A DNA stretch of 64,000 nt from Streptomyces sp. GQFP (GTDB taxonomy: Bacteria; Actinomycetota; Actinomycetes; Streptomycetales; Streptomycetaceae): positions 5,828,001 through 5,892,000 of the forward strand of contig NZ_CP089312.1 in NCBI RefSeq assembly GCF_021545335.1, read 5' to 3'. The position numbers and the translations under genes are program-made. The notes beneath the pieces are model-generated. The model was not told the DNA's origin, ran no database searches, and worked only from the letters and a program-made list of their open reading frames with translations. Below are positions 17,171 to 27,512 of this stretch, one piece after another. Within the stretch, counting starts at the first letter, position 1; every line of letters starts with the position of its first letter.

Positions 17171-17658
17171 TGCCAGTGCGAGCCGCGAGGGTCGTGAAGG
17201 CGGTCCAGAGGGTCTCCTCAGCCCCCGCCTTCGCCCGGATCGCCCCACACGTCGTCCCCGCCCTGGACCGAGCCGTTCACCGCCTCACCCGGGGCAAGGT
17301 GCTGCTCAGCGCGCAGCTGCTGCCCGGCGTCGTGCTCACCGTGCGCGGGGCGAAGAGCGGGCTGCCACGACGCACCCCGCTCGCCTGCATGCCGGAAGGC
17401 GACGGAGGCGACAGCTGGCTGCTCATCGGCTCCAACTTCGGCCGCACAGGCCACCCCGCCTGGACCGCCAACCTCCTCGCCCACCCCGACGCCGAGGTCA
17501 GCTGGAAAGGAGAGGACATCCCGGTCACGGCCCAACTGCTGGCCGGAGAGGAACGGGCCGCCGCCTGGAAGGCACTGCTCGCGTTCTGGCCGCCGTACGC
17601 GACCTATCAGGCGCGGGTCGAGCGGGAGATACGGATCTTCAGGATCGTACGGCGCTGA
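17170..17658 (+). CDS. deazaflavin (F420)-dependent nitroreductase family protein
   Basis: The 162-residue protein matches the Ddn-like split-barrel family. VVLTVRGAKSGLPRRTPLAC and WLLIGSNFGRTGHPAWTANL are the diagnostic motifs for F420-binding members, and HPDAEVSWKGEDIPVTAQLL closes the barrel. It probably uses reduced F420 to reduce an enone or quinone. Its ATG overlaps the last base of the acyl-CoA dehydrogenase stop codon, so the two are translationally coupled and likely act on the same substrate pathway. Similar genes sit inside mycobacterial cholesterol regulons. Confidence 0.85.
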   Translation: MPVRAARVVKAVQRVSSAPAFARIAPHVVPALDRAVHRLTRGKVLLSAQLLPGVVLTVRGAKSGLPRRTPLACMPEGDGGDSWLLIGSNFGRTGHPAWTANLLAHPDAEVSWKGEDIPVTAQLLAGEERAAAWKALLAFWPPYATYQARVEREIRIFRIVRR

Positions 17659-17688
17659 ACACCCGTACCCACGACCGGAGATGCGCGA

Positions 17689-17732
17689 CAGGCGGTGGCC
17701 CACCGGCCGGAACCGGAGTGAACCACCGCCTG
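17689..17732. terminator. bidirectional hairpin between convergent genes
   Basis: CAGGCGGTGG (17689-17698) pairs with CCACCGCCTG (17723-17732) around a 24-base loop that contains a further CCGG-rich dyad. It separates the Ddn-like gene from the convergent TetR gene. No T-run follows, as is usual in Streptomyces. Confidence 0.5.
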
Positions 17733-17790
17733 CGTGACAGGACTTGGGCCCGGCAGGGCCTGCGGAACCTGGAGTAAGGGGACGCGTCGG

Positions 17791-18438
17791 CTATTTCGTC
17801 GGCTTCTTGCCGGTCACGCCCAGGTGGACCAACAGGGCCAGGTTCGGCTTCAGTTCGGCCTGTTTCACACCCCAGGTCTGGAAGCCTCTCTGGTGCGAGG
17901 CCACCGCCGCGAGCATCGCGACGAGGGAGCCGGCCATCGCGGCGGGGTTGACGTCCTTGTCGACCTTGCCCTTGGCCTGTAGCTCGGTGACCGTGTCCGT
18001 AAGGGAGTTGTTCACGGAGTTGAGGATCTTCATGCGGATCTTGTAGAACCGCTTGTCGCCCTCGGCGGCGCCCAGATCGACGACCCGGAGGATCGCGTCG
18101 TTCCTGCGCCAGAACTCCAGGAACCCGTCGACGAGTTCCTGGGCGGTCTGCCAGCCGGCCTTGCCGACCCATGACCGCCCGGCGAGCAGCTCGGTCAACC
18201 CGGCGCCCTCCGTGGCCATTTGCTCGGCGATCTCCAGGACGGCGCCTTCGACGTCCGGGAAGTACTGGTAGAAGGTCGCGGGCGAAGTCCCCGCCTTCCG
18301 GGCGACATCGATGACTTTGACGTCCCGGTAAGGGGAGGAGCTGAGCATCTCGCTGAGGCAGTCGAGCAGCTTCTGCCGGGTCGCCTGCCCACGCCGGCCG
18401 GCCACACGGCCGTCGACGGTACGCACTTGTCCTGTCAT
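17791..18438 (-). CDS. TetR family regulator, candidate controller of the catabolic regulon
   Basis: The 215-residue regulator has a clear TetR DNA-binding domain (QKLLDCLSEMLSSSPYRDVK and VIDVARKAGTSPATFYQYFP). The C-terminal region has LVDGFLEFWRRNDAILRVVD and AMAGSLVAMLAAVASHQRGF, as in regulators of lipid metabolism. It lies directly after the thiolase/acyl-CoA dehydrogenase/Ddn block. It is a reasonable candidate for the protein that binds the CTGAC-N5-GTCAG operators, but its own upstream region (18439-18640) holds only a half-site (CCGTCAG). The link is therefore inference, and a regulator elsewhere in the genome is equally possible. Confidence 0.88.
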   Translation of the reverse strand: MTGQVRTVDGRVAGRRGQATRQKLLDCLSEMLSSSPYRDVKVIDVARKAGTSPATFYQYFPDVEGAVLEIAEQMATEGAGLTELLAGRSWVGKAGWQTAQELVDGFLEFWRRNDAILRVVDLGAAEGDKRFYKIRMKILNSVNNSLTDTVTELQAKGKVDKDVNPAAMAGSLVAMLAAVASHQRGFQTWGVKQAELKPNLALLVHLGVTGKKPTK

Positions 18439-18640
18439 GCCGTCAGCTTACCGAGGGGTGATCGGAGCGCGATTCGGCCGACTGCAAATGGGGTGCAATG
18501 GTGATCTGTGAGCGCTGAGAGGGCGGTGGGAGGGCTGGTGAGAGGCGGCTGTGCCTGGTCCGGCGCCTGATCCTTTGCTGCTGCCGTGCTGCTCCTGTTG
18601 CTGCCCTGCGGGATGCGTGAAGGACCGTTAACTTGACTGT

Positions 18641-19360
18641 ATGGCCGAAAACAGGGCATCCGCCCGCACAGAGGGCGTCCCCTGCTGGGTGGACGCCCAG
18701 CTGCCCGACGTCGAGGCGGGCAAGCGTTTCTACGGTGAGCTTTTCGGGTGGACCTTCGAGGAGAAGGACGGTCTGGTGCAGGCCCTGTGCGACGGCGAGC
18801 CCGTCGCCGCCCTCGCCCACAAGACGGACGGCCGTATGCCCACCGTCTGGACGGTGTACTTCGCCACCCCGGACGCCCATGCCCTCGTCGCCCGGATCCG
18901 CGCGGCCGGCGGACAGGTGATCACCGCGCCGGTTCCCGTGGGGGACCTGGGCGCGACGGCACTGGTCACCGACCCCGACGGTGCCGTCTTCGGCCTCTGG
19001 CAGGCCGGTACGCACCCCGGATTCGGCCGTAGCCATGAGCCCCGCACCTTCGCCTGGGCCGAGCTGTACGCCCGGGACACCGACGTCGTGAACACCTTCT
19101 ACGGCAACCTCTTCCACGAGGCCCTCTTCGGCCCGGACGCGGCCCCCGACTTCGGCCGGGCCGCCGTGTCGGAGGTGTTCCCGGCCGAGATGCCGCCGCA
19201 TTTCCTCGTCCATTTCGCCGTCGAGGACATGGAAGAGGCCCTCGGGACGGTGAACCGGCTCGGCGGTCGCGTCCAGTCGACGCCCTTCGACACTTCGTAC
19301 GGGAATGTGGCGGTCGTCACGGACAATCAGGGAGCGTCGTTCGCACTGCTCCGGAAATGA
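18641..19360 (+). CDS. two-domain VOC (glyoxalase/bleomycin-resistance-like) protein
   Basis: The 239-residue protein contains two vicinal-oxygen-chelate domains. The first has CWVDAQLPDVEAGKRFYGEL and ATALVTDPDGAVFGLWQ. The second has FAWAELYARDTDVVNTFYGN and GNVAVVTDNQGASFALL. Family members isomerise, cleave or bind small hydrophobic compounds with or without metal. It is divergent from the TetR gene with a 202-bp gap and is followed by the AfsK-like kinase gene on the same strand. The substrate is unknown. Confidence 0.83.
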   Translation: MAENRASARTEGVPCWVDAQLPDVEAGKRFYGELFGWTFEEKDGLVQALCDGEPVAALAHKTDGRMPTVWTVYFATPDAHALVARIRAAGGQVITAPVPVGDLGATALVTDPDGAVFGLWQAGTHPGFGRSHEPRTFAWAELYARDTDVVNTFYGNLFHEALFGPDAAPDFGRAAVSEVFPAEMPPHFLVHFAVEDMEEALGTVNRLGGRVQSTPFDTSYGNVAVVTDNQGASFALLRK

Positions 19361-19592
19361 GCCGCTGGGAGCGGGTACGGGAGGGCGTGAGCCGGTTCGG
19401 GAGCGCCCCCGTGAGGGCATGTTTTGCACCATCTTAGGTGGAGACACCCCGTTTCGGACCCGAGTTCGCAACCTGTGCCCCGGCCAGGAAGAATCGGGGT
19501 GCGTGCCGCCAAGGCGGTGGCGGTGGTGAGACGCTGCACGGGGTCGCGTACATATGTAGGTGACGCGGCTCGTACGGGGAGGTGGCAGGCAA

Positions 19593-21974
19593 GTGGTGGA
19601 TCAGCTGACGCAGCACGATCCGCGGCGGATCGGGCCGTTCGAGGTGCTGGGACGGCTGGGTGCCGGCGGCATGGGGCTGGTCTATCTCGCGCGCTCGGCC
19701 TCCGGGCGGCGCGTGGCGATCAAGACGGTCCGTACGGAACTGGCCGAGGACCAGCTGTTCCGGGTCCGCTTCACGCGTGAGGTGGAGGCGGCGCGGGCCG
19801 TCTCCGGCTTCTACACGGCCGCCGTCGTCGACGCCGATCCGCGGGCCGCCGTGCCCTGGCTGGCCACCGCGTACGTCCCCGCGCCCTCCCTCGAGGAGAT
19901 AGTGAACGAGTGCGGGCCGATGCCGGCCCAGGCGGTGCGCTGGCTCGCGGCGGGGGTCGCGGAGGCGCTGCAGTCCATCCACGGCGCCGGGCTCGTCCAC
20001 CGGGACCTCAAGCCGTCCAACGTGCTGGTGGTGGAGGACGGCCCCCGGGTCATCGACTTCGGTATCGCCTCCGGTGTGTCGAACACGCGTTTGACGATGA
20101 CGAACGTCGCCGTCGGTACGCCCGCTTACATGTCCCCCGAGCAGGCGAAGGACTCGCGGAGCGTGACCGGCGCGAGCGACGTGTTCTCGCTCGGCTCGAT
20201 GCTGGTCTTCGCGGCCACCGGCCACGCCCCCTTCCATGGCGCCAACCCGGTCGAGACGGTCTTCATGCTGCTCCGGGAGGGCCCGGACCTCGAAGGCCTG
20301 CCGGACGAACTGCGGCCCCTCATCGAGTCCTGTATGCAGATGGAGGCCACGGGCCGCCCCAACCCGGCCGACCTCCAGGCCCAGCTGGCCCCCCACCTCT
20401 ACGGCTCCGGCTCCGACGACAGCGGTACGGCGTCCGCGTGGCTGCCCGAGCGGGCGGTGACCCTCATCGAGACGCGCCGCGGCGGACGCCCGGCCGCGAA
20501 GCCGCAGGCGTCCGGTGGCCGCAGCGGCGGCAGGCCGGCGATCCCGCCGCCGCCGTCCCACGACCCGCCGCCCTTCGATCCCCGCCCCGGCCCGGGCCTC
20601 GTACCCGGCCCGATGCCGGCCCCCGTACCCACCGGAGCGCCGGACACCGGCCCCGTACGCCTCGCAGGCGCCCCCGTGCCCATCGGCCCCGGTCCGCGCG
20701 TCTCCGACGTGCGCGCCGCCGCCGTACAGGCGCCACCGCCGGAGGCAGGTCTGGTCGCCTCCTGGTCGCGCCCGCGTCCCGGGGTCAACGGCGCCGACCC
20801 GAACCCCGTGCCGGCCGCGCCGCCGCTGCCCCCGGAGTCCCCGGCGGGCTGGCGCCCCTGGCGGTTCCGTATGTCGAACGACGTCTGGGGCACCCCGGCC
20901 GTCGCGGGCGACCTGGTCTACGTCACCTCCTTCGAGGTGCACGCCCTGGACGTGATGACGGGCCGCCGGCGCTTCAAGACGCGGGACGTCGCCTGGTCGA
21001 TGGCGGTCGCGGACGGCCGTATCCACGCCTCCGACGGCCCGACCCTGTTCGCTCTCGACGCCCGCGAGGGCATGGACCTGTGGCGGTTGTCCACGGACGC
21101 CTGGGTGTACTCCCTCAAGGCCGACCGAGGCACGGTCGTCACCGGTACGCGCGGTGGCGGCGTCCAGGGCTGGGACGCGGCGACCGGCCAGAAGCTGTGG
21201 GAGCACACCGGCGCCCAGACGGACTTCGAGTCCCCGGAGGCCGGACCCCAGGTCCACGAGGGCACGGTGTTCGTGTGGATGGAAGGCCGGCTGCGCGCCC
21301 TGGAGGCCCGTACGGGTGACGAGCGCTGGTCCTACCCGATCGGCGACGCCACCTCCTGCGGGGGAGTCCCGGTACGGCTGGCCGCGGGCCCCGACGGCCA
21401 GGTGTACGTCTCCGCGGGCACCCGGGTCCTGGCGATCGACGTCTCCGGTGGCCATGTCCGCTGGCACTTCGAGGCCCCGGCGGTGTTCCTCTCCCCGCCG
21501 ACCTTCGCCCCGGGCCCGGCGGTCACGGGCGGCGGCGTGTACCTCGCCGACTACCTCGGCACGGTGTACGCCCTCGACGCGACGGACGGGCGGGACAGGT
21601 GGCGGATCGCGACGGAGTCGCGGGCGTCGATCGAGCCGGTGCTGGTGGCGGCGGGCCATGTCCACGTGGGCAGCGGAAAGGGCCTGTACACGCTGGACGC
21701 GGTCACCGGCACCCCCAAGTGGCGCTTCCAGGCGGGCGGGGACATCGTCGGCGCGCCGGCGGTCGCGGAGGGCCGTATCCACTTCGGCTCGACGGACCAT
21801 CTCCTGTACACCCTGAAGGCGGACGACGGCCGGTTGAGGTGGAAGCTGGCGACCGGCGGTGAGATCACCGGGGCGCCGGTGGTGAAGGACGGCGTGGTGT
21901 ACGCGTGCAGCAAGGACCGGTGCGTGTACGCCCTGGACGCGGAGAAGGGCACGGGGACGGCGCGGACGGGCTGA
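19593..21974 (+). CDS. afsK: AfsK-type serine/threonine protein kinase with PQQ propeller
   Basis: The 793-residue protein has an N-terminal Hanks-type kinase: Gly-loop GRLGAGGMGLVYLA, Lys44 in VAIK, catalytic Asp138 in VHRDLKPSN, and DFG at 155-157. A Pro-rich linker (about 295-430) leads to a C-terminal beta-propeller of PQQ-like repeats (VYVTSFEVHALDVMTGRRRF, VYLADYLGTVYALDATDGRD). The architecture, length and the start VVDQLTQHDPRRIGPFEVLG match my recollection of S. coelicolor AfsK, which phosphorylates AfsR to raise secondary metabolism. GTG 19593 is chosen over the longer frame from 19560 because GGGAGG lies about 11 bp before it. An AfsR/AfsS pair is encoded at 58.5-62 kb. Confidence 0.9.
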   Translation: MVDQLTQHDPRRIGPFEVLGRLGAGGMGLVYLARSASGRRVAIKTVRTELAEDQLFRVRFTREVEAARAVSGFYTAAVVDADPRAAVPWLATAYVPAPSLEEIVNECGPMPAQAVRWLAAGVAEALQSIHGAGLVHRDLKPSNVLVVEDGPRVIDFGIASGVSNTRLTMTNVAVGTPAYMSPEQAKDSRSVTGASDVFSLGSMLVFAATGHAPFHGANPVETVFMLLREGPDLEGLPDELRPLIESCMQMEATGRPNPADLQAQLAPHLYGSGSDDSGTASAWLPERAVTLIETRRGGRPAAKPQASGGRSGGRPAIPPPPSHDPPPFDPRPGPGLVPGPMPAPVPTGAPDTGPVRLAGAPVPIGPGPRVSDVRAAAVQAPPPEAGLVASWSRPRPGVNGADPNPVPAAPPLPPESPAGWRPWRFRMSNDVWGTPAVAGDLVYVTSFEVHALDVMTGRRRFKTRDVAWSMAVADGRIHASDGPTLFALDAREGMDLWRLSTDAWVYSLKADRGTVVTGTRGGGVQGWDAATGQKLWEHTGAQTDFESPEAGPQVHEGTVFVWMEGRLRALEARTGDERWSYPIGDATSCGGVPVRLAAGPDGQVYVSAGTRVLAIDVSGGHVRWHFEAPAVFLSPPTFAPGPAVTGGGVYLADYLGTVYALDATDGRDRWRIATESRASIEPVLVAAGHVHVGSGKGLYTLDAVTGTPKWRFQAGGDIVGAPAVAEGRIHFGSTDHLLYTLKADDGRLRWKLATGGEITGAPVVKDGVVYACSKDRCVYALDAEKGTGTARTG

Positions 21975-22011
21975 CTTTCCTCGCCCCCGCCGCCCCTACC
22001 CATACCCATCC

Positions 22012-22140
22012 CTGGGGGCTGCGCCCCCAGCCCCCCTTTCGGCCTGAACGGCCTCGTCCTCAAACGCCGGACGGGCTGGTTTGTCAGCCCGTCCGGCGTT
22101 TGAGGACAAGGGGGTTCGGGGGCGGAGCCCCCGAGGATGG
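22012..22140. terminator. strong bidirectional inverted repeat after the kinase gene
   Basis: A perfect 23-bp inverted repeat has arms at 22056-22078 (GTCCTCAAACGCCGGACGGG and three more) and 22085-22107, with a 6-base loop. It is flanked on the left by a GGGGGCTGCGCCCCC hairpin and on the right by GGGGGCGGAGCCCCC. The GTCCGGCGTTTGAGGAC core is a very common Streptomyces intergenic repeat and probably terminates transcription of the kinase gene. Confidence 0.8.
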
Positions 22141-22196
22141 GACGCTGAAACCACGGTGAAACCGAGCTGAATGCGCCCTGCCGCAATCTCCTCGGC

Positions 22197-23167
<971 letters not shown>

Positions 23168-23171
<4 letters not shown>

Positions 23172-23962
23172 GTAGTGCCCTCGCCCTCGCCGTGCGCGAC
23201 TCGAACACGATGCTGCGCCGCAACCTGCTGCACGCCCTCCGCTACCCGTCGATGACCCTGAACCTGCTGCTCACGCCGATCATGCTGCTCCTGCTCTTCG
23301 TCTACGTCTTCGGCGACGTGATGAGCGCGGGCATCGGCGGCAGCGGCGCCGACCGCTCCGACTACATCGCCTACATCGTCCCGGGCCTGCTGATGATGAC
23401 CATCGGCTCCACCGTGATCGGGGCCGCGATCGCCGTCTCCATGGACATGACCCAGGGCCTCATCGCCCGCTTCCGCACGATGGCCATCTACCGGGGCTCC
23501 CTGCTCGTCGGGCACGTCGTGGGCAGCGTGCTGCAGATCATGGCCAGCCTGGTCCTGGTCAGTGCCGTCGCCGTGGCCATGGGGTTCCGCTCCACGGACG
23601 CGACGGCCCTGGAGTGGCTGGCGGCGCTCGGACTGCTCGCCCTGTTCTCCCTCGCCCTCACCTGGATCGCGGTCGGCATGGGCATGGCCAGCCCGAACCC
23701 CGAGGCGGCCAGCAACATGGCGATGCCGCTGATCCTGCTCCCGCTCATCTCCAGCGCCTTCATCCCGGCCGACACCATGCCGGGCTGGTTCCAGCCGATC
23801 GCCGAGTACCAGCCCTTCACGCCCGCCATCGAGACCCTGCGCGGTCTGCTCCTCGGCACCGAGATCGGCAACAACGGCTGGCTCGCGATCGCCTGGTGCG
23901 TCGGCCTGTCCGTCCTCGGCTACCGCTGGTCGACGGCACAGTTCAACCGCGACCCGAAGTAA
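23168..23962 (+). CDS. DrrB-type ABC-2 exporter permease
   Basis: The 264-residue membrane protein matches ABC-2 permeases of the DrrB group. About six transmembrane segments are visible, among them LNLLLTPIMLLLLFVYVFGD, IVPGLLMMTIGSTVIGAAIA, IMASLVLVSAVAVAMGF and MAMPLILLPLISSAFIPADT. The conserved QPFTPAIETLRGLLLG lies near the end. ATG 23168 overlaps the ATPase stop as ATGA, so synthesis is coupled. The last 20 bp overlap the convergent SARP-type regulator gene. Together the pair resembles antibiotic self-resistance exporters, though no biosynthetic genes are beside it. Confidence 0.92.
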
Positions 23963-26900
23963 CCGTCATGACAGCGCGGGCAGCCTCCCGCAACCCGTCC
24001 CGCCCCAGGGCGGCGTACTCCGACACCGCGTCGGCGTACGCCGCCCCGTCGGCGTTCTCGGCCGCCCGCCGGGCCCGGTCCGCCGACATCGTCGGCTGGT
24101 AGTCGCGCAGCACCCCAAGGCGTTCGGCCAGCGCGATCATCCGTACGGCGGCGGGGTCGCCGTACGCCAGATCCGCCATGCCGAGGGCGTGCAACACCGT
24201 TCCGTACAGGGGCAGTTCCATGGGCGCGGGGGACGGGCCGGAGAGCAGTGTCCGCAAGCCCTGTCGCAGCCGGTGGACCAGTTCCGCGACGGGTTCGAGC
24301 CGGCCGACGTGCGCGTGCGCCGTCACCGCCGCCGACTGGATCTGCAGCACCCACCGGTCGAGGAAGGGATCGCCGTCGTACATCGGACCGGCCTCCGCCA
24401 TCCCCTCCACGGCACTGCGCCACAGGCCGAGCCCGACCTCCGTCAGCCCACGGGAGAGCGCGATCTCGGCGCGCCCGCCGAGGCCGGGACTGTGCAAGTC
24501 GTCCTGCTGCGAGGGCTGGTGACCCTCCGTCAGCCGCAGCCAGTACTCGGCCTCGTCGGGGTCGCCGCGCTGCAGACAGGCGAGGACGAGGCCGCTGCGG
24601 ACGCCGATGGAGTCCTGCTCGTCGCCGAGCCGAGGCAGTACGTCGAGTGCCGCCTTGAGATGCTCGTACGCGGCCTCGCCCTGCTCCGTCTTCAGGCACA
24701 GCTCGCCCAGCCGGGCATGGCCCAGGACCTGCAGGAACGGATTGTCGGCCGGTGCCAGCGCGGCGATGATCCGGCGGGCCGAGGCGAGCGCGCGGTCGAT
24801 GTCGTGCTCCGACTCCCAGACGTACGTGGCGACGCACTCGGCGATGCCGGCCAGCAGCGGCTGCTCGCTGGCGCAGAGTCTGCGCAGCACGTCGTAGTCC
24901 GGAGGCCGCATGTCGGGGACCGCGCCCAGCACGATCGCGATGGCGCGCACCAGGGTGTCCGGCGGGGCCGGGGGCAGCCGCCGGAGGGTGACGAGGTGGC
25001 GTTCGGCGCGTGGGCCGTAGCCCATGAACAGGCTCGCCGTGCACAACACGGCTGCGGCGCGGGCGACTTCGACGTACTCGGGCTCGGGGCGGTAGTGCGA
25101 CAGCGGCGGGCCGGTGTCCGCGGCGAGGGCGGTGAGGCGGGGGTAGTTGGAGCCGGTGGACCACAGGGCAGCGAGGACCGCGGTGAGGGCGGCGATGGCG
25201 GCGCCGTCCGTACGGGCCAGGGCGTGCCGCAGGGCCGCCACGAGGTTGTCCTGCTCGGCCCTGACCCGCTCCCATGCGGTCAGGGGCCCCGAGCCGAAGA
25301 ACCAGTCGTGGTACGTGACCCCGAAGTCCCGCGCCCAGACGAGGAATTGGCCGACGGCGGTCGCGTCCTCGCCCGCCTCCGCGCGCCGGGCCGCGCTGAA
25401 CTCCCGTACGGTCTCCAGCATGCGGAAGCGCACACCGGCCGGGGTCTCGGCGACGGTGAGCAGCGACTGACCGGCCAGTTGCTCCAGCAGCGGCAGTGCG
25501 TCGTCGCCGAGGACGTGCTCGGCCGCCTCGCCGGAGAAGCCGCCGGGAAAGACGGACAGGGTGCGAAGCGCCGCCCTGGCCTCCTCGTCGAGGAGGTTCC
25601 AGCTCCAGTCCACGACCGCGTGCAGGGTGCGGTGGCGCTCCGGCGCGTCCCTGGCCCCGCCCCTCAACAGCGCGAACCGGTCGCCGAGGCGGCGGGCTAT
25701 CTCCGGCACCGACAGCACCCGTACGCGCGCGGCGGCCAGTTCCACGGCGAGCGGCAGCCCGTCGAGGTGCCGGCAGAGCCCGGCCACCGCGTCCGGCGGC
25801 AGCTCCACACCGGGCCGGGCGGCCCGCGCCCGCTGGGTGAACAGCTCGACGGAGGTGGCGAGTTGGAGTTCGGGCAGTGCGTACACGGCCTCGGACGTCA
25901 GCCCGAGGGGCGCGCGGCTGGTGACGAGCACGCGCAGCTCCCGGGAGGACGAGACCAGGGCGTGTACGAGGCTCGCGGCACCGGCGACGACCTGCTCGCA
26001 GTTGTCGAGGACGAGCAGGGCGGGCCCGGGGCCGAGCACGCCGAGGATGCCGGGCACCGGGTCGTGGCCGCCCATGGCACCGGGCCGCTTCTCGCCCGCG
26101 CCGAGCGCGGAGGCCACTTCCGCGCCTACTTCCTCGTCGATGGAGACACCGGCGAGTGCCACGAAGTGGACGACCCGGTGCTCGGCCCGGCGGCTGACGG
26201 CGTGCGCGAGCCGGGTCTTGCCGAGGCCACCGGGCCCGGCGACGGTGACGGCACGCGAGTCGCGCAGCAGCCGCTCCACCTCGGCGATGTCGTCGTCCCG
26301 CCCGAGCAGCGGATTGGGTTCGTGCGGCACCCCGTGCCGGACCACGGGCGCCTCGCCGTTCAGCAACTCCCGCTGTACGGACTTGAGTTGGGCTCCCGGA
26401 TCCGTACCGAGCGTGTCGCGCAGCTCGCGCCGGTACGCCTCGTACCGGGTCAGCGCGGCGGACGGCCCGGCCGTCGCGGCCTCGCCGCGCAGCAACTCGG
26501 CGAGCACCTCCTCGTCGTGCGGATGCCCGGTGGCTACGGCGGCCAGCGGCCCGGCGGCCTCCGAGTGCCGCCCGAGCCGGCCGAGCGCGAGGGCCCGGGC
26601 GCGGACGAGGGCGCGGTGGACGGGGGCGCGCTCGGCGCGCAGGGCGGCCACGGGGTCGTCGTCCCCGCCATCGGGATCGGGGGTGCCCTCCCAGAGCGCG
26701 AGCCCGGCCTCGGCGGCGGCCAGCGACCCGGCGTGATCCCCGGCCCGGGCCCGGTCAGCACTGGCGGCGGCGTGCAGGAGCAGGGCGGAACTGTCGACCT
26801 GATCCTCGGGGAGGGCGAGCCGGTATCCGGTCGGCGTGCTGGCGAGGAGGTCGGCGCCGAGCTGGGCCCGCGCCCGGGACACGAGCACCTGGAGCGCCTT

Positions 26901-27071
26901 GCCGGGCCGCTCCGGCAACTCGTCCGGCCACAGCCCCGCGACCAGCCGCTCGGTGCTGCAGCCGGTGCGCGGGTCGCCCGCGAGGAGGGCGAGCAGGGCG
27001 CGCAGCCGAGGTGCGGTGACCTCCTGCCCGCGATGGGCGACGCGCGGGAGGAGGGTCAGGGCGATGGTCAT
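23943..27071 (-). CDS. SARP/AfsR-type regulator with BTAD, NB-ARC and TPR-like domains
   Basis: The 1042-residue protein has a short OmpR-like winged helix (LRALLALLAGDPRTGCSTER, LQVLVSRARAQLGADLL). A BTAD domain follows to about residue 240 (LTRYEAYRRELRDTLGTDPG). The STAND ATPase has Walker A VAGPGGLGKTRLA and Walker B ALLVLDNCEQVV; NB-ARC features include DGLPLAVELAAARVRVL. The remainder is helical and TPR-like. It is a large transcriptional activator of the AfsR/SARP class, separate from the AfsR encoded at 59-62 kb. It is convergent with the DrrAB-type genes, which it could regulate; the true targets are unknown. Confidence 0.88.
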   Translation of the reverse strand: MTIALTLLPRVAHRGQEVTAPRLRALLALLAGDPRTGCSTERLVAGLWPDELPERPGKALQVLVSRARAQLGADLLASTPTGYRLALPEDQVDSSALLLHAAASADRARAGDHAGSLAAAEAGLALWEGTPDPDGGDDDPVAALRAERAPVHRALVRARALALGRLGRHSEAAGPLAAVATGHPHDEEVLAELLRGEAATAGPSAALTRYEAYRRELRDTLGTDPGAQLKSVQRELLNGEAPVVRHGVPHEPNPLLGRDDDIAEVERLLRDSRAVTVAGPGGLGKTRLAHAVSRRAEHRVVHFVALAGVSIDEEVGAEVASALGAGEKRPGAMGGHDPVPGILGVLGPGPALLVLDNCEQVVAGAASLVHALVSSSRELRVLVTSRAPLGLTSEAVYALPELQLATSVELFTQRARAARPGVELPPDAVAGLCRHLDGLPLAVELAAARVRVLSVPEIARRLGDRFALLRGGARDAPERHRTLHAVVDWSWNLLDEEARAALRTLSVFPGGFSGEAAEHVLGDDALPLLEQLAGQSLLTVAETPAGVRFRMLETVREFSAARRAEAGEDATAVGQFLVWARDFGVTYHDWFFGSGPLTAWERVRAEQDNLVAALRHALARTDGAAIAALTAVLAALWSTGSNYPRLTALAADTGPPLSHYRPEPEYVEVARAAAVLCTASLFMGYGPRAERHLVTLRRLPPAPPDTLVRAIAIVLGAVPDMRPPDYDVLRRLCASEQPLLAGIAECVATYVWESEHDIDRALASARRIIAALAPADNPFLQVLGHARLGELCLKTEQGEAAYEHLKAALDVLPRLGDEQDSIGVRSGLVLACLQRGDPDEAEYWLRLTEGHQPSQQDDLHSPGLGGRAEIALSRGLTEVGLGLWRSAVEGMAEAGPMYDGDPFLDRWVLQIQSAAVTAHAHVGRLEPVAELVHRLRQGLRTLLSGPSPAPMELPLYGTVLHALGMADLAYGDPAAVRMIALAERLGVLRDYQPTMSADRARRAAENADGAAYADAVSEYAALGRDGLREAARAVMTVTSGRG

Positions 27072-27512
27072 CCCTGCAGATTAGCCAAGGGGGTGGGTGC
27101 GGGGACTCCTGCTGAGGGCCGAACTCCCGTTGCGGGGGCGGCAGTCGCGTTCCGTGCGGCCCGGCTCGTCGGCCCGCGTTGCATGCGGCCCGAACCGGGC
27201 CGAACCGGGCCGAACCGGGCCGGCCCGGCCCGGCCCGGTTCGGTTCGTCGGCCTGCGTTCCGTGCGGCCCGGCCCGGTTCGTCGTCGCCTTCTTCCCCCT
27301 GCTGGGCGCCGCCCTCGCCCGAGTCCGTGGCCCCGCCGGGAACAGGCGGTCCGGTCGACGCGGTTGCACCGACCGAGGGGCCGGCGCCGCAGGGGCGGGG
27401 CGCGGAGACCGTAAGGTCGTCCGCCCCACCCGGATCCGGCCCCCGGGATCGCGGTACGCCCGCCGCGCTCCTCGCACCGCGACGGACGTACTTCTGCAGG
27501 AGGACTGTTTTC
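27072..27512. other. 441-bp intergenic region with tandem GC repeats, no gene seen
   Basis: Nothing convincing is encoded between the SARP-type gene and the PIG-L gene. The region holds three perfect 10-bp tandem units CGAACCGGGC (27191-27220) running into CGGCCCGGCC-type repeats. Related pieces (TGCGGCCCGGC, GGTTCGTCG) occur at both sides and give the stretch a strongly palindromic character. It must include the promoters of both divergent genes, nearest to each end. AGGAGG at about 27499 is the PIG-L ribosome binding site. Confidence 0.6.

Noticed and set aside
19434..21800. Long minus-strand frame opposite the kinase gene
   Set aside because: The kinase gene is unambiguous; the opposite frame has no domain and typical shadow composition.
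27150..27300. Tandem GC repeats as a CRISPR array
   Set aside because: Units are 10 bp with no spacers of constant length, and no cas genes are present.
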